From positions 533,981-597,980 of the forward strand of contig NZ_CDDF01000001.1 of NCBI RefSeq assembly GCF_000819865.1: a DNA stretch of 64,000 nt. Reading direction: 5' to 3'. Made by a program: the position numbers and the translations under genes. Numbering within the stretch: position 1 is the stretch's first letter; each line of letters begins with the position of its first letter. Under the pieces are notes generated by a model. That model did not search any database. It saw nothing but the letters and a program-made list of their open reading frames with translations, and was not told the origin of the DNA. This stretch comes from Aeromonas eucrenophila (lineage in GTDB: Bacteria; Pseudomonadota; Gammaproteobacteria; Enterobacterales; Aeromonadaceae). This document shows, one piece after another, positions 9,801 through 17,111 of the stretch.

Positions 9801-10093
9801 TGGGTGCCGGCATTGATCCGGATCTGATAGTGGGTATTGGCATTGACCAGCTTGTCGGCCGTCGGGTAGCTCTGCTGCCAGTTGCCGTATCTGTCGATCT
9901 TGAAGCGCGGGCCGCCACTGGCATCCCCGCTCTGGAAGAACTGGCAGGTATCGAAGTTGACGCCGTCGGTCGAGACCATGGCGGTCGCCGCCCATCCATT
10001 CGCAGTGCCGCGGAAGAACCACTCAGCCGCCGCCGCGCCGGGCGATGTCATGAGTGTCCCCAACAATCCGGCCGCGATTATCCATCTAGCCAT
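6884..10093 (-). CDS. Secreted multidomain alpha-amylase (GH13)
   Basis: Hydrolyses alpha-1,4-glucans outside the cell. It has 1069 residues with a signal peptide (cleavage near residue 23, GAAAA-E). Domains in order: starch-binding-like module with FRGTANGW (27-34), a second with VRGTFNGW (122-129), a PKD-like domain (about 213-296), a third starch-binding-like module with FRGTPNNW (304-311), a chitobiase-C-terminal-like Fn3 domain (about 385-470), then the GH13 barrel from about 483. Conserved GH13 regions are present: DVVINH (591-596), nucleophile Asp759 in DAIRIDTLKH, acid/base Glu788 in FGEN, and Asp879 in FFQNHD. A C-terminal beta domain ends the protein. The start has AAAGGA nine bases upstream. 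Candidate CRP and LacI-family sites lie 135-190 bases upstream. The large open frames on the opposite strand are GC-driven shadows. Confidence 0.95.
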   Translation of the reverse strand: MARWIIAAGLLGTLMTSPGAAAAEWFFRGTANGWAATAMVSTDGVNFDTCQFFQSGDASGGPRFKIDRYGNWQQSYPTADKLVNANTHYQIRINAGTQAITATAVDSCTASGFAKSWPQMQVRGTFNGWASLPMTLVADHLWQAEAYMDGKASQRLKFDQAGDWATNYGDSNADGVLERSGGDILWSGTGTVRFQINDQTLAYSITPFGDDNQPPLAVITPGGTVNVAVGEALTLSGSDSTDADGQIASYLWSNGETTESISVNTSQAGTFTYGLTVTDDQGAKASSSASVVVAAPQASDKWYFRGTPNNWGLTAMTSQDGVNFCTEQAFGNSDPRFKVDHKGDWTEAYPAQDYKVTGNTSYRICFDSQRKALDVAPLAGADTQAPTVSASPAPGNYAQAQSITLIVSDDKDSAPKLYFTLDGSTPSTSSALYSGQGITASDKGSGADLVIKTLGIDATGNRREQSFSYYIGDQAVAAGDFRGESIYFLLTARFYDGDAGNNYYNRDRYKAGDPHWRGDFKGLIGKLDYIKDLGFTAIWVTPPVENRSGLDYHGYHAYDFYRVDPRLESPGAGYREFIQAAHAKGIKVIQDVVINHSSQYGLRGKTWIDRLPVKYYVPTGSKQGLINNGPYQGNLGDYASANRCDDDNPAAPDWYKARCQSDPEGLVPLVDPKTGSTVPSAGYNPNRFFGIDAQTLDPAWYHLDGFMSGGDWENPLSLQRKHMAGDCIDLATGNANVKAYINGAIHQYLDMGVDAIRIDTLKHIERDELLTYVHDWQAHKPGLFVFGENLVKGTGWGSEIANDNASAVIRPWWYTRTTTNPANPRAGGDSGLSVLDFSLFSTFRDNVTKGSFGGVGGIFGMDWVYGDATKLITFFQNHDVGPDNDFKYRYGGEEGNAAMTYNLLWTARGIPTLYYGEEVMFQAGKPQDIDGATMTVDQTGRAYYGDVLDNPATPSHPLYQHIKRLNQIRKAVPALQKAPMSQVSEWGSGMSFVRDLGAEGSYAAVGLAANSAQQITISGVKNGSYTDAVTGTTLSTSNGSLSFAVPAYSARVWVLGGPGKVGADGKYLK

Positions 10094-10229
10094 TGATAGT
10101 CCTTTATTTTCATTGTTTTGTGTGTGACGCCGGTGTGCCCCGGCATTCCCCCATCCGCTACAGTCCCGCCTTCAGATGAGCCCTGCCAGTCTAGGGTGCA
10201 AAAAAACCAATTCACGGCAGATCCGTGCA

Positions 10230-10251
10230 AAATGTGACCACAATCCACTTC
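10230..10251. promoter_or_regulatory. Candidate CRP site upstream of the amylase
   Basis: The left half AAATGTGA is perfect; after a six-base spacer the right half TCCAC is a partial match to TCACA. Its position about 140 bases before the amylase start fits catabolite control of a starch-degrading enzyme. Confidence 0.45.
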
Positions 10252-10270
10252 AAGATTGGCGAGATGTGAT

Positions 10271-10284
10271 TGATAGCGCTTTCA
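10271..10284. promoter_or_regulatory. LacI-family operator-like palindrome upstream of the amylase
   Basis: TGATAGCGCTTTCA matches the TGWNANCGNTNWCA pattern shared by LacI/GalR-family operators at every fixed position. No LacI-family gene lies next to it, so the regulator would act in trans. Confidence 0.5.
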
Positions 10285-10573
10285 TTGCGCCACTCGAGAA
10301 CGACGATGGCAGAGGGAGGATCGGGCCGCGGACATCCTTCCCCGCTTCCCGGCAGACATGGCTGGCTCGATGCTTCGCAGGCGCGACCCGGCGCTCAGGA
10401 GATGGATGGTGGGGGCGACCCATGCCGAGGCTGGCGGTCACAAGTGCAGGGGCCGACTCCCCCTCGCCTCCCGTCGTCCGGCCGAGGCCCCGTCAAGAGG
10501 CAAGCCGCTTGGGGCCGATAACCGGCCCCAAGCGGGACAAAACCACCCTGATCCCGTTCCTCGAGACCAAGGT

Positions 10574-10624
10574 ACAATTGATAATCTTTCTTGTTTGCGC
10601 CATGCAAGCTAGGGTATGCTCCGC
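10574..10624 (+). promoter_or_regulatory. Fur-like box and promoter of tonB
   Basis: A 12/19 match to the GATAATGATAATCATTATC consensus is centred on GATAAT at 10580-10585, directly upstream of a possible -35 TTGTTT and -10 TATGCT separated by 18 bases. Iron repression of tonB–exbB–exbD is expected in this family. Confidence 0.45.
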
Positions 10625-10699
10625 GGCAAGGCCCTGTTCTGGCGCCAGTATCATCGACGTTTTGAGTATGAATATGACCATCTGTAATGGAGAAGGGTG

Positions 10700-11488
10700 A
10701 TGAATGCCTGCATCTCGAGGCCCGCACCCGGTAGCAACAATGTGACCTTTGGCCCGGCTCAGCTTGTCTGCCTGGCCGTCGCGATTGCGCTGCATCTCGC
10801 CATCCTGTGGTTGGTGCACAACAACCGCGCCGACCCCATCACACCACCCGAACCCATCACCTTGTCTGCCCGCTGGGCCGGCGAGTCGGACAAAGATGAC
10901 GCACCGGCCAAGCCGGCGGCGCCAGCGGCCGTCCCTGCGCCGCCCGTGGTGAAGAAGCCGACCCCGGTGCCGCCAAAAGTGGTCAAGCCGGTCGTCAAGA
11001 AACCGGCTCCCAAACCGGCGCCTACTCCGCCCAAGCCAAAACCCAAGCCAGTGCCGGTGACCAAACCGGCGCCAGTGGCCAAGGCCGAGCCAGTGGTCGC
11101 GCCCTCTGCCCCTGCGACCCCGCAGGCGGCAACCAATACCCAGAGCGCGAGTGGTGCCAGTGCGCCGCCGACCAAGTCTCGCCAGACGGGCGCCGGGGCC
11201 GGCAGCAGTGCGCCCATCGCGCGGGATGCCAGATTGAATAACCCCGAGCCACCCTACCCCCAGGAGTCACGCCGACGGGGTGAGGAAGGGCGCGTGGTAT
11301 TGAAGGTGCGCGTCACCAAAGAGGGCACCGCCGAGTCGGTCGAAGTGGAGCAGAGCAGTGGTCATCGGCGCCTGGACATGGTCGCTCGCAAGACCGTCAG
11401 CCGTTGGCGCTTCATTCCAGCCAAACAGAACAATACCGCCGTCCCAGCCTGGACAGGGGTTACCATTATTTTCAAGTTAGGGGCATAA
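10700..11488 (+). CDS. tonB: TonB energy transducer
   Basis: Spans the periplasm and transmits proton-motive energy from ExbB/ExbD to outer-membrane receptors for siderophores, heme and vitamin B12. 262 residues: one N-terminal transmembrane helix (about residues 21-40, with a membrane histidine), a long Pro/Lys-rich rod (about 60-130, repeated PKP and KPAP units), a Ser/Ala/Gln-rich linker, and a C-terminal TonB domain (about 185-262) with the PPYP box and RWRFIPAKQN. A GTG at 10697 directly precedes the ATG; GGAG seven bases before the ATG favours the latter. It is the first gene of tonB–exbB–exbD, with three bases before exbB. Confidence 0.95.
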   Translation: MNACISRPAPGSNNVTFGPAQLVCLAVAIALHLAILWLVHNNRADPITPPEPITLSARWAGESDKDDAPAKPAAPAAVPAPPVVKKPTPVPPKVVKPVVKKPAPKPAPTPPKPKPKPVPVTKPAPVAKAEPVVAPSAPATPQAATNTQSASGASAPPTKSRQTGAGAGSSAPIARDARLNNPEPPYPQESRRRGEEGRVVLKVRVTKEGTAESVEVEQSSGHRRLDMVARKTVSRWRFIPAKQNNTAVPAWTGVTIIFKLGA

Positions 11489-11491
11489 GCC

Positions 11492-12262
11492 ATGAATCCG
11501 GAAATCGAAACAAACTCGATGGGCATCTACCACCTGCTCAGCCAAAACACCGGGGTGGGCCTGGTCCCACTGATCCTGCTGGTACTGATGTCGCTCGGCA
11601 CCTGCTACTACGCACTGCTCAAGCTCTACCTCAGCTACCGCGAGCAGCGGCTGAACACCCGCTTCGTGGATCAGTTCTGGCAGCATGAGAGCGTGCAGGA
11701 GATGGAACGCCAGCTCGCCCACACGCCCCCCGAGGAAGCCTATGGCCGGATAACCCATGCCGCCCTCGAGGCCGTCTCCCAGCTCGATCGGGCACAGGGT
11801 CGAGCCGTCTCCCTCAAGCTGGGCTCTCCGGACGACTTCTTGCTGCGCGCCCTGCGCCATGCCATCACCATGGAGCGGATCCGCCTCGAACACGGTCTGG
11901 CCTTCCTCGCCTCCGTCGGTTCCGCGGCCCCCTTCATCGGGCTCTTTGGTACCGTCTGGGGTATCTATCACGCGCTGCTGGCCATAGGTGCGGCCGGGCA
12001 GAGCAGCCTGGACAAGGTCGCAGGCCCGGTCGGTGAAGCCCTGATCATGACCGGCTTCGGCCTCGCCGTCGCCCTGCCGGCGGTGCTCATCTACAACTTC
12101 TTCGTGCGCCGCAACCGCCTCAAACTCGCGGCGCTGGACGAGTTCGCCTACGACCTCTTTGCCCTGCTGGTGACCGGATTTGAGAAAACCCCGTCCAACG
12201 TGACCCAGCTGTCCGACATCGAGAGTGCCAAGAGCGAGACCGCCAAGAAGGGGCAGATGTAA
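11492..12262 (+). CDS. exbB: Biopolymer transport protein ExbB
   Basis: Proton-channel subunit of the TonB motor in the inner membrane. 256 residues with three transmembrane segments: one near the N-terminus (LVPLILLVLMSLGTCYYAL) and two in the MotA/TolQ/ExbB core (about 135-160 and 180-205), including the conserved small-residue motif GLFGTVWGIYHAL and the GEALIMTGFGLAVALPAV helix. The stop codon overlaps the exbD start by one base, so the two are translationally coupled. Confidence 0.95.
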   Translation: MNPEIETNSMGIYHLLSQNTGVGLVPLILLVLMSLGTCYYALLKLYLSYREQRLNTRFVDQFWQHESVQEMERQLAHTPPEEAYGRITHAALEAVSQLDRAQGRAVSLKLGSPDDFLLRALRHAITMERIRLEHGLAFLASVGSAAPFIGLFGTVWGIYHALLAIGAAGQSSLDKVAGPVGEALIMTGFGLAVALPAVLIYNFFVRRNRLKLAALDEFAYDLFALLVTGFEKTPSNVTQLSDIESAKSETAKKGQM

Positions 12263-12684
12263 TGGCTTTCGGCAAACTTCCCGGGGAATCGGACGAGCAG
12301 CCGCTCTCCGAGATCAACATGATCCCGATGATCGACGTCATGCTGGTGTTGCTCATCGTCTTCATGATCACCGCCCCCCTGCTCACCAACGCGGTCAAGC
12401 TCGAGTTGCCCGAGGCCAGCAGCCAGGTCAATCAGCCCAAGCAGGAAGATGTGATCCTCTCCATCGACAGTGCCGGCAAGATCTACTGGAACGACAAGCA
12501 GGTCGATGAGACGGCGCTGCTCGCCGAGATGGTCAAGGCCAGCGAGGCCAAGCCGGAGATCCCCGAGATCCAGCTGCGCATCGACAAGAGCGTGGAGTAT
12601 GGTGCCATCGCCAAGGTGATGGCACAGGCCTCCCAGCACGGCCTGCACAAGATAGCCTTCGTCAGCCAGCCGGAAAGCGAGTGA
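12262..12684 (+). CDS. exbD: Biopolymer transport protein ExbD
   Basis: Partner of ExbB; couples proton flow to TonB movement. 140 residues: a short cytoplasmic N-terminus, one transmembrane helix (about 22-42) with the essential proton-carrying Asp25 in MIDVMLVLLIVFMI, and a periplasmic domain. It overlaps exbB by one base and ends the operon; a terminator follows at 12762-12796. Confidence 0.95.
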   Translation: MAFGKLPGESDEQPLSEINMIPMIDVMLVLLIVFMITAPLLTNAVKLELPEASSQVNQPKQEDVILSIDSAGKIYWNDKQVDETALLAEMVKASEAKPEIPEIQLRIDKSVEYGAIAKVMAQASQHGLHKIAFVSQPESE

Positions 12685-12761
12685 GAATACCGGCCCCGCG
12701 CATCGAACGCGGCGCAGGCCGGATCCCACAGACCCCAGGTTGACTCAGGCACAGAGTCGTC

Positions 12762-12796
12762 ACAAGGCATCACCCAGGTGGTGCCTTGTTTATTTG
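12762..12796 (+). terminator. Terminator of tonB–exbB–exbD
   Basis: The stem AAGGCATCACC / GGTGGTGCCTT (one G-T pair) is followed by TTGTTTATTTG, 80 bases past exbD. Confidence 0.75.
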
Positions 12797-12824
12797 CACC
12801 CCCTTCACCCGGTTGCCAGACAGG

Positions 12825-12853
12825 GGGCGGCCCTGCATGATGCAGGGCCGCCC
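12825..12853. repeat. Perfect 13-bp inverted repeat before the EamA gene
   Basis: The arms GGGCGGCCCTGCA and TGCAGGGCCGCCC are separated by three bases. The repeat ends eight bases before the AAGGAG ribosome-binding site of the next gene. No T-run follows, so it may be an operator, a leader hairpin or a second terminator. Confidence 0.7.
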
Positions 12854-12872
12854 GTCATTTCAAGGAGAGAAG

Positions 12873-13784
12873 ATGAGAACATCGGATTATGTGAGACTGC
12901 TGGCGCTGGCCGCCATCTGGGGCGCCAGCTTCCTGTTCATGCGCATCGCCGCCCCGGCGTTCGGCTCGGTCAACACCACCTTCCTGCGGGTCTTCTTCGC
13001 CCTCATCGGGCTGGCCGTCATGCTGCTTCTGCTGCGCACTCCCATGAGTTTCAAGGGCAAGCTCAAATCCGCCATGGTGCTCGGCATCATCAACTCGGGC
13101 GTGCCCTTTTTGATGTACGCCATCGCCGCACTCTGGTTGCCCGCCGGCTACTCCGCCATCCTCAACGCGACCACCCCGCTGATGGGGGCCCTGATCGGTT
13201 TCTCCTGCTTCAACGAGCCGCTGAGCCTGCGCAAGTGGGCCGGCGTCGTGCTGGGCCTGGTGGGCATCACCCTCATCAGCACCACGGGTGAGCTGAGCCT
13301 GACCGGCAACTTCATCACCGGGGTGCTGGCCTGTCTCATCGCCACCGCCTGCTACGGCTGCGCCGGCTTCCTGACCCGGCGCTGGATCACCGAGCAGGGC
13401 GGCCTCGATGCCAAGCTGGTGGCGTTCGGCAGCCAGCTGGGCGCCTGCCTGTTCCTGCTCCCCTTCTTCGGCTACACCATGGCGGCCGGGCCCGCCGTCA
13501 ACTGGGCCATCCCCGAGGTGTGGGCCAGCATCCTGGCCGTCGGTTTCATCTGTACCGCCCTTGCCTACCTGCTCTACTTCCGGCTCATCGCCGACATAGG
13601 GCCACTGCGCTCCCTGACGGTCACCTTCCTCATTCCCCCGTTCGGCATACTGTGGGGCTATCTGGTGCTCGGCGAGACTCTCACCGGTGGCTTTGTCGTC
13701 GGCGGCGCCATCGTCTGTCTCGCGGTCTGGCTGGTGGTGAGCCCCGCCAAGGCCACAAAACCCGCGGGCCAACCGGTGCGCTGA
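12873..13784 (+). CDS. EamA/DMT-family metabolite exporter
   Basis: 303 residues from the ATG at 12873, which follows AAGGAG; the frame is open further upstream without a start signal. About ten hydrophobic helices arranged as two EamA repeats (about 5-135 and 150-285) make it a drug/metabolite-transporter superfamily permease of the inner membrane. The N-terminal LAAIWGASFLFMRIAAPAF and the SAILNATTPLMGALIGF segment are typical of this group. Substrate unknown. It is a single gene between terminators, with a perfect palindrome immediately upstream that may control it. Confidence 0.88.
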   Translation: MRTSDYVRLLALAAIWGASFLFMRIAAPAFGSVNTTFLRVFFALIGLAVMLLLLRTPMSFKGKLKSAMVLGIINSGVPFLMYAIAALWLPAGYSAILNATTPLMGALIGFSCFNEPLSLRKWAGVVLGLVGITLISTTGELSLTGNFITGVLACLIATACYGCAGFLTRRWITEQGGLDAKLVAFGSQLGACLFLLPFFGYTMAAGPAVNWAIPEVWASILAVGFICTALAYLLYFRLIADIGPLRSLTVTFLIPPFGILWGYLVLGETLTGGFVVGGAIVCLAVWLVVSPAKATKPAGQPVR

Positions 13785-13811
13785 CCCACCCCCTGCCCTG
13801 TTCCAACCATC

Positions 13812-13835
13812 AGGCCGAGCCCCAGGGCTCGGCCT
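13812..13835 (+). terminator. Hairpin after the EamA gene
   Basis: The perfect arms AGGCCGAGCCC / GGGCTCGGCCT lie 28 bases past the stop codon. The T-run is absent, so termination strength is uncertain. Confidence 0.55.
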
Positions 13836-14005
13836 GTGTCTGGATAAAGGGCGCAAGCTGCCTCTCCCTCACGTTTCCCCACCAGATCGGATCAATGTTC
13901 ACCAGACACGGCCGCCATGCCCGGGCTCGGCTCCCCGGGCGAACTGGGGTAAGATAGCCCCCATCGTCTTCTCCCGCCCCGGCGGACACAGCAGCAGGGC
14001 CAGCC

Positions 14006-15364
14006 TTGAATCACCTCAACGAATCCAGCCAAAACAGACAGCAGATCTTCACCGTCACCCGCCTCAACAGCGCCGTGCGCATGATCCTGGAGCAGGATCT
14101 GGGGCTGGTGTGGCTGACCGGTGAGCTCTCCAACCTGGCGATGCCAAGCTCCGGCCACTGGTATTTCTCCTTGAAGGACATATCGGCCCAGGTGCGCTGC
14201 GCCATGTTCAAGGGCAACAACCGGCGGGTGTCGTTCCGCCCGCAAGACGGCATGCAGGTGCTGGTGCAGGCACGGGTCTCTCTCTATGAGCCCCGCGGCG
14301 ACTACCAGCTCATCATCGAATCCATGCAGCCCGCCGGCGACGGCATGTTGGCCCTGCGCTTCGAGGAGCTCAAGCGCCGCCTGGACGCCGAGGGCTTGTT
14401 CGACGAGGCTCGCAAGCGGCCACTGCCTCGCGAGCCACGCGCCGTGGGCCTGGTCACCTCCGCCACCGGCGCTGCCCTGCACGACATACTGACGGTGCTG
14501 AGGCGCCGGGCGCCGGACCTGCCGGTCTTTATCTACCCGACCCAGGTGCAGGGCAGCGCCGCCATCGGCCAGATAGTGGCGGCGATCCAGCTTGCCAACC
14601 GCCGCGCCGAGGTGGACGTACTGATCGTCGGTCGCGGTGGCGGATCGCTGGAAGATCTCTGGTGCTTCAACGAGGAGGCGGTGGCCCGCGCCATCAGCCG
14701 CTCCGCCATTCCCGTGGTAAGCGCCGTCGGCCACGAGGTGGATGTCACCATCAGCGACTTTGCCGCCGACTTGCGCGCTCCCACCCCCTCCGCCGCCGCC
14801 GAGCTGGTGGCGCCGGACAGAAGCGCCCGCGCCCAGCGCCTCGCCCACCTGCAACAAAGGCTCGCGCAGGCCATGGCGCGGCGCCAGACCGCCGCGAGCC
14901 ACGGCTTCGCGCTGCTGCAAAAGCGGCTGGATCATCAAGATCCCAAGCGCCGGCTGGAGCAGCAATCCCAGCGCCTCGACGAGCTCGCAAGCCGCCTGCA
15001 GCAGTTGCTGGCAAGCCGCCTGCATCAGGGGGAGCGGCGTCTGGCCAACCTCGAGCTACGCCTGCAGGCCCAGAGCCCCGAGAAGCTGCTGGCGGCCGGC
15101 AAGCGCCGTCATCAGCTCGCCGAGGAGCGCCTCCATAGCTTGATGGCCAAGCGCCAGAGTCTCGCGGGCCATCGCCTCGCCATGCTGAGCGCGCGGCTAG
15201 ACGGGGTCAGCCCGCTGGCCACCCTGGGCCGCGGCTACTCCATCACCCGCACACAAGGTGGCGAGGTCATCAGCCGCGCCAGCCAGGTGAGCCCCGGCCA
15301 GTCGCTCGTGACCACCCTGGCCGAGGGCAGCCTGCGGGTACGGGTAGACTGCATCGGCGACTAG
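14006..15364 (+). CDS. xseA: Exodeoxyribonuclease VII large subunit
   Basis: With XseB degrades single-stranded DNA from both ends. 452 residues: N-terminal OB-fold (about 20-110; FTVTRLNSAVRMILE), catalytic domain with the GRGGGSLEDLWCFN motif (about 212-225) and GHEVDVTISDFAAD, a long Leu/Arg/Gln-rich coiled coil (about 270-400) and a C-terminal LGRGYSITR segment. The codon at 14006 is TTG; family alignment from memory supports this start because the next ATG falls inside the OB-fold. In enterics this gene is divergent from guaB; here a block of six genes separates them. Confidence 0.96.
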   Translation: MNHLNESSQNRQQIFTVTRLNSAVRMILEQDLGLVWLTGELSNLAMPSSGHWYFSLKDISAQVRCAMFKGNNRRVSFRPQDGMQVLVQARVSLYEPRGDYQLIIESMQPAGDGMLALRFEELKRRLDAEGLFDEARKRPLPREPRAVGLVTSATGAALHDILTVLRRRAPDLPVFIYPTQVQGSAAIGQIVAAIQLANRRAEVDVLIVGRGGGSLEDLWCFNEEAVARAISRSAIPVVSAVGHEVDVTISDFAADLRAPTPSAAAELVAPDRSARAQRLAHLQQRLAQAMARRQTAASHGFALLQKRLDHQDPKRRLEQQSQRLDELASRLQQLLASRLHQGERRLANLELRLQAQSPEKLLAAGKRRHQLAEERLHSLMAKRQSLAGHRLAMLSARLDGVSPLATLGRGYSITRTQGGEVISRASQVSPGQSLVTTLAEGSLRVRVDCIGD

Positions 15365-15385
15365 CCACAAAGCATTTATCAGCAT

Positions 15386-15420
15386 AAAAAATGGCCCATC
15401 ACAGGATGGGCCATTTTTAT
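15386..15420. terminator. Bidirectional terminator between xseA and hutW
   Basis: A 10-bp stem, ATGGCCCATC / GATGGGCCAT, is flanked by A and T runs on both sides between convergent genes. Confidence 0.9.
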
Positions 15421-15434
15421 AGTGTGCAAATCAC

Positions 15435-16823
15435 TCATACCAGCGAATGTCGTACCGCTCCGCCCGGGTGTCCCAGACTGGCGGAGGGGACTGGTCCGCC
15501 CCCCAGGGGGTTGAGCTGCAGGAACTCGAACAACCCGGCCTGCAGGTTGACGTTCCAGAAGCGCCCCGCCAGGGTCAGCTCAAGCCGCTGGTCGGTCAGC
15601 TCCGCCAGCCCGTGGCGCTGCCAGCTCTCAAACAGCGGCATCAAGTGGGCTTGCAGGGGAGCCGGCAACCGGCTCAACGCGATCCAACCGGTATCCAGCG
15701 CCCCGCGCAGCAGGCCGTCGATGCGGGCATTGAGGTTGGTACCCATCACCATGCCGGGGGCCCGCACACCGGTTGCCAGCGCCTCGTGCCAGAGCGCCAG
15801 ATCCCGGCCATACATCAGGCCGTGACCGTGCACATTGCCCCCGGCGCCGGCGCCGAAGGGGAGGATCTCGGCCCCGCGCTTGGCCATCTGATTATAGCGG
15901 CTCTGCTCGGCGTCACCGCGGCGCCAGTGGCTGCTGGAGAGGCGCTGCCAGCCTCCCTGCTCCAGGGTCTGGGCGCCATAGGCATACATGCTGGCCCGCT
16001 GCTGGCCGTCCGCCGACCAGCCGAGCTTGCCCTTGGCCTCGGCGCGCTCCAGATTGGTGCCCGCCATGGCGATGAGCTGATAGAGATCCACCCCGTGCAC
16101 CCCGCTCGCCATCACGTCCGCAATATCCTGGCGCCAGACGGCGTCGTCCTGCCCCGGCAGGCCGAAGATGAGATCCGCGACTATAACGGCGGCGTCATCC
16201 CGGGTCAGCTCCTTCAGCCGGGCCAGCAGGGTCTCCCTGTCATCGAAGCGAGCCGCCTGCTGGCGCACTTCGGTATCGAAGCTCTGCACCCCGAACGAGA
16301 AACGGTTGAAGCCCCCCGCCAAGGCGGTCTGCCACTTCTCGTCATCGAAGCCGTTGAGGCGCCCCTCCAGGGTCACTTCCGCATCTGCCGTCAGCGGAAA
16401 ACGGCGAATGGCCTCGGCGAGGCGCGCCAGATCGTCCGCCGCCATGTCGGTCGGCGTGCCGCCCCCCACGTAGACGGCCGAGAAGGGTCGGCTGCTGCCA
16501 AAGGGGGAATCCGCGGCCTGATGCAGGCTGGTGCACAGGGCCGCCATATAGCGGCTCATTCGCGCCGGGTTGGCGCCATTTTCGAAGAAGTTGCAGAAGC
16601 TGCAGCGTTTGCGGCAAAACGGAATGTGGATGTAAAGCGCTCGCTCGTCTGCCTGGCTCTGTTGCTGCCACCAGGCCTGCCAACCGGCGTCATCGAGCGT
16701 CAGGGGGCGTATGCCACCCCGGCTGGCATGGGCAGAAGTCTTGGCGGCGAAGGCGAATTTGAGGGGATCAGGGGTTGCGAGCCCTGTCATGGTCGGGGTG
16801 AGCTGTGTTGTCGTCACGGGCAA
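15435..16823 (-). CDS. hutW: Heme-utilisation radical SAM protein HutW
   Basis: Member of the HemN-like radical SAM group linked to heme uptake in Vibrio and Aeromonas; related enzymes act on the porphyrin ring during anaerobic heme use. 462 residues with the 4Fe-4S motif CRKRCSFC (Cys70, 74, 77), the SAM-binding GGGTPTD segment, and a HemN-like C-terminal domain. The first codon of the open frame is TTG at 16823; GTG and a downstream ATG at codon 12 are also possible and no ribosome-binding site decides. A strong Fur-like box lies 20 bases upstream. The usual partners hutX and hutZ are not next to it. Confidence 0.88.
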   Translation of the reverse strand: MPVTTTQLTPTMTGLATPDPLKFAFAAKTSAHASRGGIRPLTLDDAGWQAWWQQQSQADERALYIHIPFCRKRCSFCNFFENGANPARMSRYMAALCTSLHQAADSPFGSSRPFSAVYVGGGTPTDMAADDLARLAEAIRRFPLTADAEVTLEGRLNGFDDEKWQTALAGGFNRFSFGVQSFDTEVRQQAARFDDRETLLARLKELTRDDAAVIVADLIFGLPGQDDAVWRQDIADVMASGVHGVDLYQLIAMAGTNLERAEAKGKLGWSADGQQRASMYAYGAQTLEQGGWQRLSSSHWRRGDAEQSRYNQMAKRGAEILPFGAGAGGNVHGHGLMYGRDLALWHEALATGVRAPGMVMGTNLNARIDGLLRGALDTGWIALSRLPAPLQAHLMPLFESWQRHGLAELTDQRLELTLAGRFWNVNLQAGLFEFLQLNPLGGGPVPSASLGHPGGAVRHSLV

Positions 16824-16842
16824 GTTACCATCAGAAAATAAT

Positions 16843-16861
16843 GCAAATGATAACGAATATC
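16843..16861. promoter_or_regulatory. Fur box upstream of hutW
   Basis: A 14/19 match to the Fur consensus, including the intact central TGATAA and the right end TATC. It lies 20 bases before the hutW frame, where it would block the promoter under iron-replete conditions. Confidence 0.7.
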
Positions 16862-17111
16862 AGTTCAGTGCGACCTTGTGCTGGATCAAGTCCGGGGCAC
16901 TGGGGTGGCACTTAAGTCCTGGGTTGCAAGCGATCCCCGGTCAAGCGACCCGGATTGTATGGCGATGGAGAGACGGTGTTCTGCGATAGCCACTCCCCCG
17001 TTCGCAGCAAGGCTGCCAGGAGAGTGGTCGTACACACGCATTTTGACTAATGGGAGAAGTGGCCTAAGGCCCTCAAGACAGGGAATGCTCGCCGTTGATG
17101 CACGACCGGGA
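16862..17111. other. Intergenic region between hutW and yfiB
   Basis: About 250 bases in which I see no gene, terminator or repeat. The left end probably holds the hutW promoter beside the Fur box. Confidence 0.4.

Larger units (their letters stand above)
10094..10699. other. Divergent regulatory region between amylase and tonB
   Basis: About 600 bases. The left part (10200-10290) carries a CRP-like site and a LacI-family palindrome facing the amylase; the right part (10571-10640) carries a Fur-like box and promoter facing tonB. Between 10300 and 10560 several short frames exist on both strands, none with gene-like features. Confidence 0.6.

Noticed and set aside
6848..10096. Two long plus-strand open frames (471 and 596 codons) opposite the amylase
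   Set aside because: The amylase has intact catalytic motifs and signal peptide; these frames are GC-driven shadows.
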